Shown here one piece after another: positions 54,363 through 64,000 of a stretch of DNA of 64,000 bases. The notes below the pieces were generated by a model that was not told the DNA's origin, made no database searches, and worked only from the letters and a program-made list of their open reading frames with translations. The translations under genes and the position numbers were made by a program. Positions within the stretch are counted from its first letter, which is position 1. The number at the start of each line of letters is the position of its first letter. Origin of the DNA: Rhizobium sp. BK418 (GTDB lineage Bacteria; Pseudomonadota; Alphaproteobacteria; Rhizobiales; Rhizobiaceae); contig NZ_SLZK01000002.1 of NCBI RefSeq assembly GCF_004341105.1, forward strand, positions 924,310 through 988,309, written 5' to 3'.

Positions 54363-56729
54363 CTATTCGCTGTCGCCGCGACCCGACACGATCTCGCGTT
54401 TGCCGACATGGTTTGCCGGGCCGACCAGCCCTTCCTTTTCCATGCGCTCGACCAGCGAGGCGGCACGGTTGTAACCGATGCCGAGGCGGCGCTGGATGTA
54501 GGATGTCGAGCACTTCTTGTCGCGCATGACGACCTTGACGGCTTGCTGATAGAGTTCGTCACCATCTTCCGCACCCATGGCGCTCTTATCGAAGACGGCG
54601 CTATCTTCTTCATCCTCGGCTTCGTCCTCCTCGCCGGCCGTGACCGTATCGAGATATTCCGGGCGGCCCTGCGTCTTCAGGTGTGCCACGACCTTTTCGA
54701 CTTCGGCGTCGGAAACGAAGGGGCCATGGACACGGGCGATGCGGCCGCCGCCCTGCATGTGCAGCATGTCGCCCTGGCCGAGCAGCTGTTCGGCACCCTG
54801 TTCGCCGAGGATCGTGCGGCTGTCGATCTTCGAGGTGACCTGGAAGGAGATACGGGTCGGAAAGTTCGCCTTGATCGTACCCGTGATCACGTCGACCGAG
54901 GGACGCTGAGTCGCCATAATCAAGTGGATACCGGCGGCACGCGCCATCTGCGCCAGACGCTGGATTGCGCCTTCGATCTCCTTGCCGGCGACCATCATCA
55001 GGTCGGCCATCTCGTCGACGATGACGACGATGTAGGGCATCGGCGCAAGATCAAGTTCCTGTTGCTCTTCGATCGGCGCGCCGGTGCCCTTGTCGAAGCC
55101 AACCTGGACCATAATGTGGATGGTCTCGCCCTTTTCGCGGGCCTGGCTGACGCGGCCATTGTAGCCGTCGATATTGCGCACGCCGAGGCGTGACATCTTG
55201 CGATAGCGCTCTTCCATCTCGCGCACCGCCCATTTCAGCGCCATCACGGCCTTCTTGGGATCGGTAACGACAGGCGTCAGCAGATGCGGAATGCCGTCAT
55301 AGACGGAGAGTTCCAGCATCTTGGGATCGACCATGATCAGGCGGCACTGTTCCGGCGTCATCCGGTAGAGCAGAGACAGGATCATCGTGTTGATGGCGAC
55401 GGACTTGCCCGAGCCGGTCGTGCCGGCTACTAGGAGATGCGGCATCTTGGCGAGTTCGGCGATCACGGGCTCGCCGCCAATTGTCTTGCCGAGACCAAGG
55501 GCCAGCTTGTAGCCGCTTTTGTCGAAATCCTCGCTCTCGATCATCTCGCGGAAATAGACGGTTTCGCGCGTCTGGTTCGGCAGTTCGATACCGATGACGT
55601 TGCGGCCGGGAACGACGGCTACGCGCGCCGACAGCGCCGACATGGAGCGGGCGATATCATCGGCAAGGCCGATGACACGGGACGATTTAACGCCAGGCGC
55701 CGGCTCGAATTCGTAGAGTGTGACGACGGGGCCGGGGCGGACATGGATGATCTCGCCCTTGATGCCGAAATCCTCCAGAACGCTTTCCAGAAGGCCGGCA
55801 TTCTGCTCCAGCGTCTCCTGCGACATGATCTCCCCGAGCCGCTCCGGCGGCTCCTGCAACAGGGCGCGCGGCGGGAACTCGTATCCGGAAGCGTCAACCT
55901 GATCGACAACAATGCGCGAGGGGCGAACCGGGGATAGTGCGGGTGCGGCAACCGTGACACGCGGCGCGGGCGGCAGATCCGGCTGCGGCGACTGCGGCTG
56001 ATTCACAGGGGTCTGGGCGACCGGCGCCTCAATGATCGGAGCGACCGGAGGCTGGACCACCGGCGCACCGACTGCCGGCGAACGCGTGGGCCTGACCGCA
56101 GCAGCTGGAACAGGTGTCGCCGCACGCGGCGGCGCAACAGATACTCGCGGCATTACCGGCGCCGGGTTATGCCGGCCCGGGCGCCACTCCATGATGCGGA
56201 AGCGCGAAGTGATCGATTCCGATTCGGCCTGCGGCAATGCAATGGCTGGAGCACGCGACGGTTCGGCATCGGTTTCCTCGAAAGCCATAACTTCCCAGAA
56301 GGCGAAATCCGAGATCGCGGAAAGTTCCGATGCCGCGCGTAGTGCGGTTTCGGCCGGCGTTACGACGATGGGCTGCGGCTGAGGTTCCGGCTGCGGTACG
56401 ACAACAGGCTCGGCCACTTCGGGCAGATAGATATCGAACGGCACATTGACGGTGATCGGTGCATGCGTGCGCGCAGGTGCTGGCTGCGGAGCGGAAGGTG
56501 CGACGACCTCTACGCGAACCGGCTCTTCAGGTGCGCGGCGCTTGCTGATCAGCGTTTCCGGCGTGCGGGTGAAGCGGACGTTCGGGGCGAGCGAGAAATT
56601 GCTCTGCCAGAGCGGCGGCACCGGCTTTTCGCCCTCATATTCCACGGGCGCATTTTCCACGGGATGTTCGGCTTCAACTCCGGATGAGAAATCTCCGGCA
56701 TCCGTCAAATTGGTTCTTGGAAAACGCAT
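54363..56729 (-). CDS. ftsK: FtsK-type DNA translocase without membrane domain
   Basis: A 788-residue DNA translocase. Unlike classical FtsK there are no hydrophobic segments at the N-terminus: the first 280 or so residues are soluble and Pro/Ala-rich. Then come the motor (Walker [15 protein letters not shown], Walker [14 protein letters not shown]) and the C-terminal gamma-type winged helix ([21 protein letters not shown]), which reads KOPS in E. coli. It probably acts in chromosome segregation as a soluble SftA-like translocase. A GTG at 56744 could be an alternative start. Confidence 0.88.
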   Translation of the reverse strand: MRFPRTNLTDAGDFSSGVEAEHPVENAPVEYEGEKPVPPLWQSNFSLAPNVRFTRTPETLISKRRAPEEPVRVEVVAPSAPQPAPARTHAPITVNVPFDIYLPEVAEPVVVPQPEPQPQPIVVTPAETALRAASELSAISDFAFWEVMAFEETDAEPSRAPAIALPQAESESITSRFRIMEWRPGRHNPAPVMPRVSVAPPRAATPVPAAAVRPTRSPAVGAPVVQPPVAPIIEAPVAQTPVNQPQSPQPDLPPAPRVTVAAPALSPVRPSRIVVDQVDASGYEFPPRALLQEPPERLGEIMSQETLEQNAGLLESVLEDFGIKGEIIHVRPGPVVTLYEFEPAPGVKSSRVIGLADDIARSMSALSARVAVVPGRNVIGIELPNQTRETVYFREMIESEDFDKSGYKLALGLGKTIGGEPVIAELAKMPHLLVAGTTGSGKSVAINTMILSLLYRMTPEQCRLIMVDPKMLELSVYDGIPHLLTPVVTDPKKAVMALKWAVREMEERYRKMSRLGVRNIDGYNGRVSQAREKGETIHIMVQVGFDKGTGAPIEEQQELDLAPMPYIVVIVDEMADLMMVAGKEIEGAIQRLAQMARAAGIHLIMATQRPSVDVITGTIKANFPTRISFQVTSKIDSRTILGEQGAEQLLGQGDMLHMQGGGRIARVHGPFVSDAEVEKVVAHLKTQGRPEYLDTVTAGEEDEAEDEEDSAVFDKSAMGAEDGDELYQQAVKVVMRDKKCSTSYIQRRLGIGYNRAASLVERMEKEGLVGPANHVGKREIVSGRGDSE

Positions 56730-56903
56730 GCGACAGCTACTCACTCATGCCTAGTAATTTCTGACATCCTTCCGGATAGAAAACGAAGGTTAATAAGTTC
56801 CTTCCAGCCGTCCCGCTGTGGGACGGCCAAAAAGATGAAACATCATCAATTTCAGAGGCTTGAGTCGAAGGGAAAAATCTTTGGGGTAATTTGACGAAAC
56901 GCC

Positions 56904-59903
56904 TTAATGCGCTTCGTCCCAATTGGTGGCGGCGCGTGCGTCGACGCGAAGCGGCACGCGCATTTCAAGCGCCGGCGATGCGGCGTTTTCCATGACCGAG
57001 ACGATGATTGGCGTCGCCTTTTCGACATCCTCGTCTTCAACCTCAAAGATCAATTCGTCGTGCACCTGCAAGAGCATGCGCACCCGATCGGCAAGACCGG
57101 CCTCGGCGAGGGCCGGCTCAATCTTGATCATGGCGCGGCGGATGACATCGGCGGCCGAACCCTGGATCGGCGCGTTGATGGCGGCGCGCTCGTTAAAGGC
57201 GCGCACCGAAGGATTGGACGAGCGGATGTCGGGATAATTGATTCGCCGGCCGAAGATCGTTTCGACATAGCCCTTGTCACGGGCCATCTGCTTGCGGCTT
57301 TCCATGTAATCGCGGATGCCGGGGAAACGCTCGAAATACTTCTTGATGTAGTCGCTGGCTTCCGAGCGCTCGATGGAGAGCTGGTTGGCCAGGCCGAAGG
57401 CGGAAATGCCGTAGATAATGCCGAAGTTGATGGCCTTTGCGCGGCGGCGCACCTCGCCCGGCATGCCTTCGACCGGCACGCCGAACATTTCGGAGGCGGT
57501 CATGGCATGGATATCGATCCCCTCCTCGAAGGCGCGTACGAGCTGCGGGATCTCGGCGACATGGGCGAGTACTCGAAGCTCAATCTGGCTATAGTCGGCG
57601 GAGATCAACTTATGACCCGGCGACGAAATGAAGGCGGTGCGGATCTTGCGGCCTTCGGCGGTGCGAACCGGAATGTTCTGCAGGTTCGGTTCCGAGGAGG
57701 AAAGACGGCCCGTCGTCGTCGATGCCAGCGAATAAGAGGTGTGGACCCGCTTCGTTTCCGGATGGACGTAGCCCGGAAGGGCATCCGTGTAGGTCGACTT
57801 CAGCTTGGTAAGCTGGCGCCAGTCGACGATCTTGCGGGGCAGCTCGAAGCCGGCTGCCGCCAGGTCTTCCAGCACGCTCGCCGAGGTCGACCACTGGCCG
57901 GTCTTGGTCTTGGTACCGCCTGCAAGGCCCATCTTGCCGAACAGGATGTCGCCGAGCTGCTTGGGAGAGCCAATGTTGAACTTCTCTCCTGCAAGCTGAT
58001 AGATTTCATCCTCGTATCTGGCTGCACCCTGGGCCAATTCGCCCGAGAGGCGCGACAGGATCTGCCGGTCGACTGTAATTCCGCGCTCCTCCATACGCGC
58101 CAGAACAGCCACAAGCGGGCGCTCAAGACGCTCGTAGACGCGCGTCAGCTTGGCGGCGGCAAGACGCGGCTTCAGCACCATCCAGAGGCGCAGCGTCACG
58201 TCGGCGTCTTCGGCGGCATAGTGGGTCGCGCGGTCGATATCGACGAGGTCGAAGGTGACGTTCGACTTGCCGGAGCCAGCGATATCCTTGTAGGCGATCG
58301 GTGTGTGACCGAGGAATTTTTCCGACAACGGGTCCATTCCATGTGCGCCGGTGCCGGCGTCGAGCACATAGGATATCAGCATCGTATCATCGAAACTCTT
58401 CGTCTCGATGCCGTACCGCCTCATCAGCAGGTAGTCGTATTTTAGATTCTGCGCCACCTTGAGGATCGATTCATCCTCCAGCAGCGCCTTCAGCCGCGAC
58501 AGTGCATCGCGCATCGGGATCTGGTTTTCCACAAGGCCGCCGCCGAGCAGATCGCCCACACCGGTCTTGTGGCCGATCGGGATATAGGCGGCGCGGATGC
58601 GCGTGCCGGTCGGATCGGCAGCATTGTCGGCAATCGCCATGGAGAAGCCGACGAGCTCGGCCTGCATGGCATCGAGCGAGGTCGTTTCGGTGTCGAAGGC
58701 GACGAGGCCGGTCTCCTTCGCGTCGGCGATCCACTGATCAAGGGTCGTAAGGTCGCGGATCGTCACGTAAGAGGAGTGATCGAACGGCAGCGTCGCGAAA
58801 GCCTCCGCACGTGCTTTGGCTAGGTCCGCCGGCGCGAAAGTCCCTTCGACTGCGGTCTTCGCCTTTGCGCGCGGCGGGACCGCCACAGCTTCGCCGCCAA
58901 CATCCGGAACGGCGCCCGCGACAGGCTCCGGCTTGGCCATATCAAGATCCGGGCCGTGCGCGTCCGCACCCCATTCGATTTTGACGAAGGCAGGCTCGAT
59001 TTCACTGGCGTCGCAATTGCAGAACTCGGCTACACGGCGCGTGAGCGTCGTGAATTCCATGGTCTTCAGGAAGCCGATCAGCTTGGGACCGTTCTGCGGC
59101 TCCAGCATGAGCGCGTCGAGGTCAAGCTCCAGCGGCACGTCGGTACGCAGGCGTACCAGTTCGCGGGAAAGCTTTGCCTTATCGATGTTTTCGAGAATCG
59201 TGAGACGGCGCTTTTCCTGTTTGATCTCATGGGCACGTTCGAGAAGCGTGTCCAGATCGCCGTATTCGGCAAGAAGCTGGGCAGCCGTCTTGGGACCGAT
59301 GCCGGGAATGCCGGGCACGTTGTCGACAGAATCGCCGGTCATGGCCTGCAGATCGATCATCTTTTCCGGCGGCACACCCCATTTCTCGATGACGTCGGGG
59401 ATGCCGATCTGCTTGTCCTTCATGCTGTCATACATGTGGACATTCGGCGTGACGAGTTGCATCAGATCCTTATCGGAGGAGACGATCGTCACATCGGCGC
59501 CAACGGCCTCGGCCTGGCGGGCATAAGTGGCGATGATGTCATCAGCCTCGAAACCTTCCGTCTCGATGCAGGGCAGATTGAAGGCGCGCGTCGCCTCGCG
59601 GATCAGGCCGAACTGGGGAACCAGCTCTTCGGGCGGCGCCGAACGGTTCGCCTTATAGGCATCGTAGAGATCCTTGCGGAAGGTCTTCGCCGAATAGTCG
59701 AAAATGACGGCGAGATGAGAAGGCGTGACACCTACATCCGTATTTCGCGCATCTCGCAACAGCTTCCAGAGCATGTTGCAAAAACCGGAGACGGCGCCGA
59801 CCGGCAGACCATCCGATTTGCGCGTCAGTGGTGGCAGGGCATGAAAGGCCCGGAAGATGAAACCCGAACCGTCAACGAGGAAGAGGTGATCGCCTTTTTT
59901 CAT
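56904..59903 (-). CDS. polA: DNA polymerase I
   Basis: A 999-residue DNA polymerase I with all three domains: 5'-3' exonuclease (FLVDGSGFIFRAFHALPPL...GIPGIGPKTAAQLL), 3'-5' exonuclease (VAFDTETTSLDAM, keeping the Asp-x-Glu pair) and polymerase (ISADYSQIELRVLAH, AKAINFGIIYGISAFG, LQVHDELIFEVE). It is longer than the E. coli enzyme, with a linker between the nuclease domains (residues about 300-380). It stands alone, upstream of ftsK, and divergent from the sRNA and MarR genes. Confidence 0.97.
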   Translation of the reverse strand: MKKGDHLFLVDGSGFIFRAFHALPPLTRKSDGLPVGAVSGFCNMLWKLLRDARNTDVGVTPSHLAVIFDYSAKTFRKDLYDAYKANRSAPPEELVPQFGLIREATRAFNLPCIETEGFEADDIIATYARQAEAVGADVTIVSSDKDLMQLVTPNVHMYDSMKDKQIGIPDVIEKWGVPPEKMIDLQAMTGDSVDNVPGIPGIGPKTAAQLLAEYGDLDTLLERAHEIKQEKRRLTILENIDKAKLSRELVRLRTDVPLELDLDALMLEPQNGPKLIGFLKTMEFTTLTRRVAEFCNCDASEIEPAFVKIEWGADAHGPDLDMAKPEPVAGAVPDVGGEAVAVPPRAKAKTAVEGTFAPADLAKARAEAFATLPFDHSSYVTIRDLTTLDQWIADAKETGLVAFDTETTSLDAMQAELVGFSMAIADNAADPTGTRIRAAYIPIGHKTGVGDLLGGGLVENQIPMRDALSRLKALLEDESILKVAQNLKYDYLLMRRYGIETKSFDDTMLISYVLDAGTGAHGMDPLSEKFLGHTPIAYKDIAGSGKSNVTFDLVDIDRATHYAAEDADVTLRLWMVLKPRLAAAKLTRVYERLERPLVAVLARMEERGITVDRQILSRLSGELAQGAARYEDEIYQLAGEKFNIGSPKQLGDILFGKMGLAGGTKTKTGQWSTSASVLEDLAAAGFELPRKIVDWRQLTKLKSTYTDALPGYVHPETKRVHTSYSLASTTTGRLSSSEPNLQNIPVRTAEGRKIRTAFISSPGHKLISADYSQIELRVLAHVAEIPQLVRAFEEGIDIHAMTASEMFGVPVEGMPGEVRRRAKAINFGIIYGISAFGLANQLSIERSEASDYIKKYFERFPGIRDYMESRKQMARDKGYVETIFGRRINYPDIRSSNPSVRAFNERAAINAPIQGSAADVIRRAMIKIEPALAEAGLADRVRMLLQVHDELIFEVEDEDVEKATPIIVSVMENAASPALEMRVPLRVDARAATNWDEAH

Positions 59904-60052
59904 GGCAGCATGGATAGCGCGACGGCCTGGTAAGGTCCATATAAACTTAGATGCGAAAAAAGATTCCGCCTCACCAAACTGTTACTAATTTGTAATAGAC
60001 GGTTTTTCCTCTTTCCCTTGAAAAACCACAATCTCAATCACAAATCTGGCCT

Positions 60053-60202
60053 ACCGGCGTTTGATCGCGCCGCGGGTCTGATAGCCGGCTTGTCCCCCGC
60101 CCGCGTCAGGCTTGGACAAAGGCCTTATCCCCCTCTCCGGGCCTTTGTCCCCATCTTCAAGCCGCCATGGCCTCCCTCCAGGCCGTGGCGGCTTTGTTTT
60201 TC
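60053..60202 (+). ncRNA. Small RNA gene between polA and marR (alpha-r7 / Smr7C context)
   Basis: The 422-base gap between divergent polA and the MarR gene contains a perfect hairpin GGACAAAGGCC (60114-60124) / GGCCTTTGTCC (60140-60150) with a pyrimidine-rich loop (TTATCCCCCTCTCCG), then a strong plus-strand terminator whose loop is TCCCTCCA. A CTTGAA element at 60017-60022 gives a possible -35. A terminator here has no protein gene to serve. I recall that the rhizobial alpha-r7 sRNA lies in this same polA-MarR interval. The 5' end is approximate. Confidence 0.75.
60159..60201 (+). terminator. Terminator of the polA-marR small RNA
   Basis: AAGCCGCCATGGCC (60159-60172) pairs with GGCCGTGGCGGCTT (60181-60194), one wobble pair, loop TCCCTCCA, followed by TGTTTTT. 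It works only in plus orientation. Confidence 0.9.
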
Positions 60203-60325
60203 AGCCTCTACAAAGTTTTCGAGATATGGCTCTCGAAAATTTAACTGCTTGGTCCGCGTGTTTTGATGCATCGTATGCAATTTGTTGCATTGTCTGCGGC
60301 AGGATTTTGAGCCTAACTTGCAATC

Positions 60326-60757
60326 ATGGGATTTAATCGAATGGAATCCGGTGCCTACCTTGCCAGCCAGCTGGCCAAGGGTTTTGCCCGCTCGCTGCAT
60401 CAGCGTGCGGCGGGACTCGGTTTTTCTCCCGGTCAGTTCCCCATACTTCTGGAGCTTTGGGCCCAAGACGGGCTGACCCAGAAGCAGTTGCTGGAACGCG
60501 TCGATATCGAGCAGGCGACCATGGCCAACACGCTCTCGCGCATGGCGCGCGATGGGTTGATCGAGCGCCGTCCGCACCCTACCGACAAACGCGCCCAGCT
60601 GATCTTTCTGACGGAGAAAGCCAAGGCGATGGAAGCGGAAGCAATCGATATTGCGCGCGAGGCTGATCTTGCCCTGTTCAAGGGGTTCAGGGCCTTCGAG
60701 CGAGAGTTGATGCTCGAATATATCCGGCGGCTGATCGACAACGCCAAGACGCTCTAG
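60326..60757 (+). CDS. MarR-family transcriptional regulator
   Basis: A 143-residue winged-helix regulator. Motifs: FSPGQFPILLELWAQDGLTQKQLLERVDIEQATMANTLSRMARDGLIERRPHPTDKRA span helix-turn-helix and wing (residues about 33-92). MarR proteins respond to phenolic or oxidative signals. An internal ATG (60341) could be the start. Immediately upstream of it lies the small RNA. Its stop overlaps the stop of the convergent GGDEF-EAL gene by 4 bases. Confidence 0.88.
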   Translation: MGFNRMESGAYLASQLAKGFARSLHQRAAGLGFSPGQFPILLELWAQDGLTQKQLLERVDIEQATMANTLSRMARDGLIERRPHPTDKRAQLIFLTEKAKAMEAEAIDIAREADLALFKGFRAFERELMLEYIRRLIDNAKTL

Positions 60758-63153
60758 AACCGTTCCGCCGCAGCGCGATTGCGTGTGCGCTTGAGCCTTA
60801 TCACCTGCGCCTCAGGACCCGTCGCCCCCACGGAGTTTTCACGAGCCGCGAGCTTGATGCTCGGCTCGATATCCGGCTTGCCGAGCAGCAGTCCCTGCAC
60901 CTGGGCACAACCTTCGTCCACGACGATCTGCCGTTGCATTTCCGTCTCCACGCCCTCGGTGACAACAGGCATGCCGAGACTATGTCCCAAGCCGATGATG
61001 GCGCGCACGATCGAGCGGGCTCCCGCATCGTGTTCCAGGACGCCGGTGAAGCTGCGGTCGACCTTGATCTTGTCAAAAGGGAAGGAGCGCAGGTTGGACA
61101 GTGAAGAGAAGCCGGTGCCGAAATCATCCATGACGATACGCACGCCAAGAGCACGCAGACGCTGAAGCGTGCTCATGACCCGTTTGCGATCCCGCACGAG
61201 TGCAGCTTCAGTGATCTCCAGTTCCAGGCGCTCGGGCGCCAGACGGGCTTCTTTCAGGATATCAGTCACGCGCTCGCAGAGATTGGGCAGCAGAAACTGC
61301 ACTGGAGAGACATTGACTGCAATCGTTAGCGGTTGCGGCCAGCGGGCCGCCTCCATGCAAGCCTCGCGCAGGATCCATTCGCCGAGCTGAACGATGGAGC
61401 CACTTTCCTCGGCAATCGGAATGAAGATGTCTGGCTCGCTCATGCCGTGGCCCGGCCTGTTCCACCGCATGAGGGCTTCATAGCCGTTGATCTCACCGCT
61501 GCGCGCGTCGAGGATTGGCTGATAGTTGACGTGGAGCTGCCTGCGGAGGATAGCGTGGCGAAGCTCATGCTCGATCTGGCGGCGGGTGCGCACCGACTCG
61601 TCCATTTCCGCATCGAAGAAACAGGCGGCGCCGCGCCCTGCATGTTTAACGCGATAAAGGGCGGTATCCGCGTTGTTGTAAAGCTCTTCGGCAGACTTTC
61701 CATCCGCGGGATAAAGCGCGATGCCGATGCTGGCGCCGACGGCCGTCGGATCGCGGGCCGTATCCATCTCGGCCGCAAACTCATCGATGATTCGGCTTGC
61801 CAGACGACGCGCCGCATCGGGCTGCTTCTTGCCTGGCTGGACGATGGCGAATTCATCGCCACCAAGCCGCGCAATCGTATCGTCCGCATCGACGCAACGT
61901 TTGAGGATCACGGCAACCTTGCGCAGGATGCGGTCACCTTCCGCATGGCCGAAGATATCGTTGACGGCCTTGAAGCGATCGAGGTCGATGCAGACGAGGG
62001 CAACCTCGGTCCGTTTGCGTTCAGCCACATGTAAGGCCTGGCGAATGCGGGTATCGAAAAGCGAACGGTTCGGCAGGTCCGTCAGAACATCGTGATGAGC
62101 GAGATGTTCGATCAATTCTTCGGTGCGCTTCCGCTCGGAGAGGTCGCGAACGACGAGAACGTCGCAGTAACGCCCGCGATAGACGATACTTCGCGTGACG
62201 ACCTCGACCGGGATTTCCCTCTCATCCTTAGCGATTAACAGCATTTCCTTATGATCGCTCTCCTGCTCCACATGGATGAGCACCAGCACGCTCGAGGGGG
62301 TATTGCCGGTGAGCTCGGAGAGCTTCCAGCCGGACAGGGCCAGGAAGCGTTCATTGGTGTCGACGATCCTGCCTTCCCGCAAAATGACGAGGCCGTCCTG
62401 CGACACGTTGGCAAGGCCGCGAAGATCGGTCAGATGGCTTTCCAGGAAAACCGCGCCGAAGGACATGAGAATGAGGCCCGTCGAAACGGCCATGACGATC
62501 GCAGCAAGCACTTCCGGCGCAAGCACTTTCGCGGCGACCTCGCGCGCTGGATCCGGCACCAGCGCGATGCTGCTCATCGAGATGAAATGCAATGTGCAGA
62601 TTGCCAGCACGAAGGCGATGGATGATGCGGCAAAGCGTTTCATGCCCTTCAGTTTGAAGAAGGCGAGGAAGGCGACAAAAGAAAGAGCCGCGCAGGAACT
62701 GAAAGCGATCACCGTAGCGAAGGCATCATAGACGACGACGGCTTGCGCCTCGATCGCCTGCATGCCGGTCAAATGCATGGCCGTAACGCCGAGCGCCATC
62801 AGCAGCCCGCCGAAAGCAAAGGAATAGGCGGCTCGACCTTCCGAGGCGATCAGGATCGCCACCCATGAGCCGAAGATCGAAAGGACAACCGAGAGAGAAG
62901 TCAGGCCGAGATTATAGCTGATCGGCAGGCCGCCATCATAGGCGAGCATGGCGATGAAGTGCGTTGCCCACACGCCGACGCCAGCGGCAAAGGCTGAAGT
63001 GCCGATCCAGAGCTTGCGCTGACCGACATCGCATTCCTGCGCACGGGAGAGAAGAAGCATCATTGTCAGGCTGCCGACGAGGCAGACGATTGCAGCCGCG
63101 ATGATCAGCCGCCAATCATGGTTGTCCCTGATGCAGGCAATAACGGAGAACAT
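60754..63153 (-). CDS. MHYT-PAS-GGDEF-EAL c-di-GMP signalling protein
   Basis: A 799-residue membrane protein. The N-terminal MHYT sensor has about seven helices (residues 1-245) with the repeated metal-site motifs ATHFIAML, AMHLTGMQA and LHFISMS. A PAS-like segment (LRGLANVSQDGLVILREG) follows, then an intact GGDEF (ARLGGDEFAIV) and an intact EAL domain (NGYEALMRW, DDFGTGFSSLSNL). So both cyclase and phosphodiesterase could be active; the net effect is not deducible. It is oriented towards the MarR gene, overlapping it at the stop. Confidence 0.93.
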   Translation of the reverse strand: MFSVIACIRDNHDWRLIIAAAIVCLVGSLTMMLLLSRAQECDVGQRKLWIGTSAFAAGVGVWATHFIAMLAYDGGLPISYNLGLTSLSVVLSIFGSWVAILIASEGRAAYSFAFGGLLMALGVTAMHLTGMQAIEAQAVVVYDAFATVIAFSSCAALSFVAFLAFFKLKGMKRFAASSIAFVLAICTLHFISMSSIALVPDPAREVAAKVLAPEVLAAIVMAVSTGLILMSFGAVFLESHLTDLRGLANVSQDGLVILREGRIVDTNERFLALSGWKLSELTGNTPSSVLVLIHVEQESDHKEMLLIAKDEREIPVEVVTRSIVYRGRYCDVLVVRDLSERKRTEELIEHLAHHDVLTDLPNRSLFDTRIRQALHVAERKRTEVALVCIDLDRFKAVNDIFGHAEGDRILRKVAVILKRCVDADDTIARLGGDEFAIVQPGKKQPDAARRLASRIIDEFAAEMDTARDPTAVGASIGIALYPADGKSAEELYNNADTALYRVKHAGRGAACFFDAEMDESVRTRRQIEHELRHAILRRQLHVNYQPILDARSGEINGYEALMRWNRPGHGMSEPDIFIPIAEESGSIVQLGEWILREACMEAARWPQPLTIAVNVSPVQFLLPNLCERVTDILKEARLAPERLELEITEAALVRDRKRVMSTLQRLRALGVRIVMDDFGTGFSSLSNLRSFPFDKIKVDRSFTGVLEHDAGARSIVRAIIGLGHSLGMPVVTEGVETEMQRQIVVDEGCAQVQGLLLGKPDIEPSIKLAARENSVGATGPEAQVIRLKRTRNRAAAERF

Positions 63154-63339
63154 TTGCTACCTCGAAGATCGACCTCGGGGCGAGATTATTTAGAGTTTGC
63201 TAAATAACTGTAAATTGCATTAGACACCTCTACTGCATCCGTTGCCGCATTTGGCGCCACGCGGCGAGTGTAAAATTTGCCGCTCGAAAGCGTCGCCAAT
63301 TGGGTCTATCGTCCGGCCGAATTTCAAAAGGAGTCGGAA

Positions 63340-64000
63340 ATGACCGAACTAAATCCTGTGCTTGCGCGTGCGGACCAGAATCTCGATTCGAGCCTCGAAA
63401 AGTTGTTCGAGCTACTGCGCATCAAGTCGATCTCCACCGATCCGGCCTATAAAGCCGAATGCCGCAAGGCGGCCGAATGGCTCACTGGATATCTGAGGAC
63501 CCTCGGTTTTGATGCCTCGGTTCGTGACACGCCCGGCCATCCGATGGTGGTCGCCCATCACGAAGGCGCCTCGGCTGATGCACCGCACGTCCTCTTTTAT
63601 GGTCATTATGACGTGCAGCCGGTCGATCCGATCGAGCTCTGGGAAAACGATCCCTTCGATCCCGCCGTCAAGGACGCTGGGAATGGCCGTAAGATCCTGA
63701 CCGGCCGAGGCACTGCCGACGACAAGGGCCAGCTTATGACCTTTGTCGAAGCCTGCCGCGCCTACAAGGAGACCAACGGAGCGCTTCCCTGCCGCGTCAC
63801 CATTCTTTTCGAAGGTGAAGAAGAATCCGGTTCACCGTCCTTGAAGCCGTTCCTCGAAGCCAATGCTGCCGAACTCAAGGCCGATTACGCCCTCGTCTGC
63901 GATACCAGCATGTGGGATCGCGATACGCCGGCAATCGCAGCGGCGCTTCGCGGTCTTGTCGGCGAAGAAGTCGTGATAACGGCCGCTGACCGCGACCTGC
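63340..64000 (+). CDS. M20-family peptidase (dipeptidase-like), N-terminal part, cut by window edge
   Basis: The ATG at 63340 follows AAAGGAG and opens a frame that runs off the end of the window (about 220 residues visible). The metal-binding motifs of M20 peptidases are present: LFYGHYDVQP (His-x-Asp), LTGRGTADDKGQ (bridging Asp) and FEGEEESGSPSL (Glu-Glu). It resembles bacterial dipeptidases of the M20 family acting on di- or tripeptides. The C-terminal half is outside. Confidence 0.9.
   Translation, partial: MTELNPVLARADQNLDSSLEKLFELLRIKSISTDPAYKAECRKAAEWLTGYLRTLGFDASVRDTPGHPMVVAHHEGASADAPHVLFYGHYDVQPVDPIELWENDPFDPAVKDAGNGRKILTGRGTADDKGQLMTFVEACRAYKETNGALPCRVTILFEGEEESGSPSLKPFLEANAAELKADYALVCDTSMWDRDTPAIAAALRGLVGEEVVITAADRDL

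Noticed and set aside
55437..55937. Long open frames antisense to ftsK, polA and other genes
   Set aside because: They mirror the coding strand of well-supported genes in a GC-rich genome and have no independent start signals or motifs.

Overview
The window looks like a chromosomal segment of a Rhizobium-type alphaproteobacterium (R. etli / R. leguminosarum-like). The coding sequence is GC-rich, and the set of genes and gene pairs (Cpa/Tad pilus, dapB-gpmA, mgsA-glk, polA next to a MarR gene, phn cluster) is typical of Rhizobiaceae. Several intergenic gaps hold palindromic or dispersed repeats of the kind common in Rhizobium. The species assignment is inference; no rRNA gene is present. Most of the window is ordinary core-genome DNA without phage, IS element or CRISPR array.

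Layout. (1) 1-6813: Flp/Tad pilus locus. On the minus strand two tandem pilA genes lead into cpaA, cpaB, cpaC, cpaD and the start of cpaE. Divergently on the plus strand lie a stand-alone pilus-secretin N-domain protein and two TadE-like pseudopilins. (2) 7007-18589: nucleoside salvage. deoB, add and upp run on the plus strand. A minus-strand set (BMP-family binding protein, ATPase, two permeases, cdd, punA, deoC, deoA) imports nucleosides and breaks them down to bases and pentose phosphates. (3) 18600-24300: a less tightly packed stretch with a tRNA-Ser(GGA), small hypothetical genes, chromate-resistance genes (chrB-like, chrA), a DUF72 gene and several unexplained hairpins. (4) 24282-34323: pncB, a 2-hydroxyacid dehydrogenase, a complete yejABEF-type peptide importer, and a TetR regulator divergent from an isochorismatase-fold protein. 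(5) 34420-40755: mepA, mgsA, glk, a RIME-like palindromic element sitting on the glk stop codon, an ABC exporter, dapB and gpmA. (6) 40761-53821: a full C-P lyase phosphonate locus: phnF divergent from phnGHIJKL plus a hexapeptide transferase, then phnCDE1E2, a 2H phosphoesterase, phnM and phnN. Two Pho-box-like arrays and a PhnF-type operator can be read in the sequence. (7) 53835-64000: a GrpB-family gene, an FtsK translocase with no membrane domain, polA, a small-RNA gene between polA and a MarR gene (matching the alpha-r7 context), an MHYT-GGDEF-EAL protein and the start of an M20 peptidase.

The phosphonate locus is the most complete pathway: PhnCDE imports the substrate, PhnGHIJKL and PhnM convert it to 5-phosphoribosyl 1,2-cyclic phosphate, and PhnN makes PRPP. 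No phnP is visible, and the DUF1045 2H phosphoesterase is the natural candidate for that step. The features most worth follow-up are the polA-MarR sRNA, the structured regulatory and repeat DNA inside the phn and nucleoside operons, the RIME-like element, the membrane-domain-free FtsK and the cysteine-less hydrolase under twin TetR-type palindromes.
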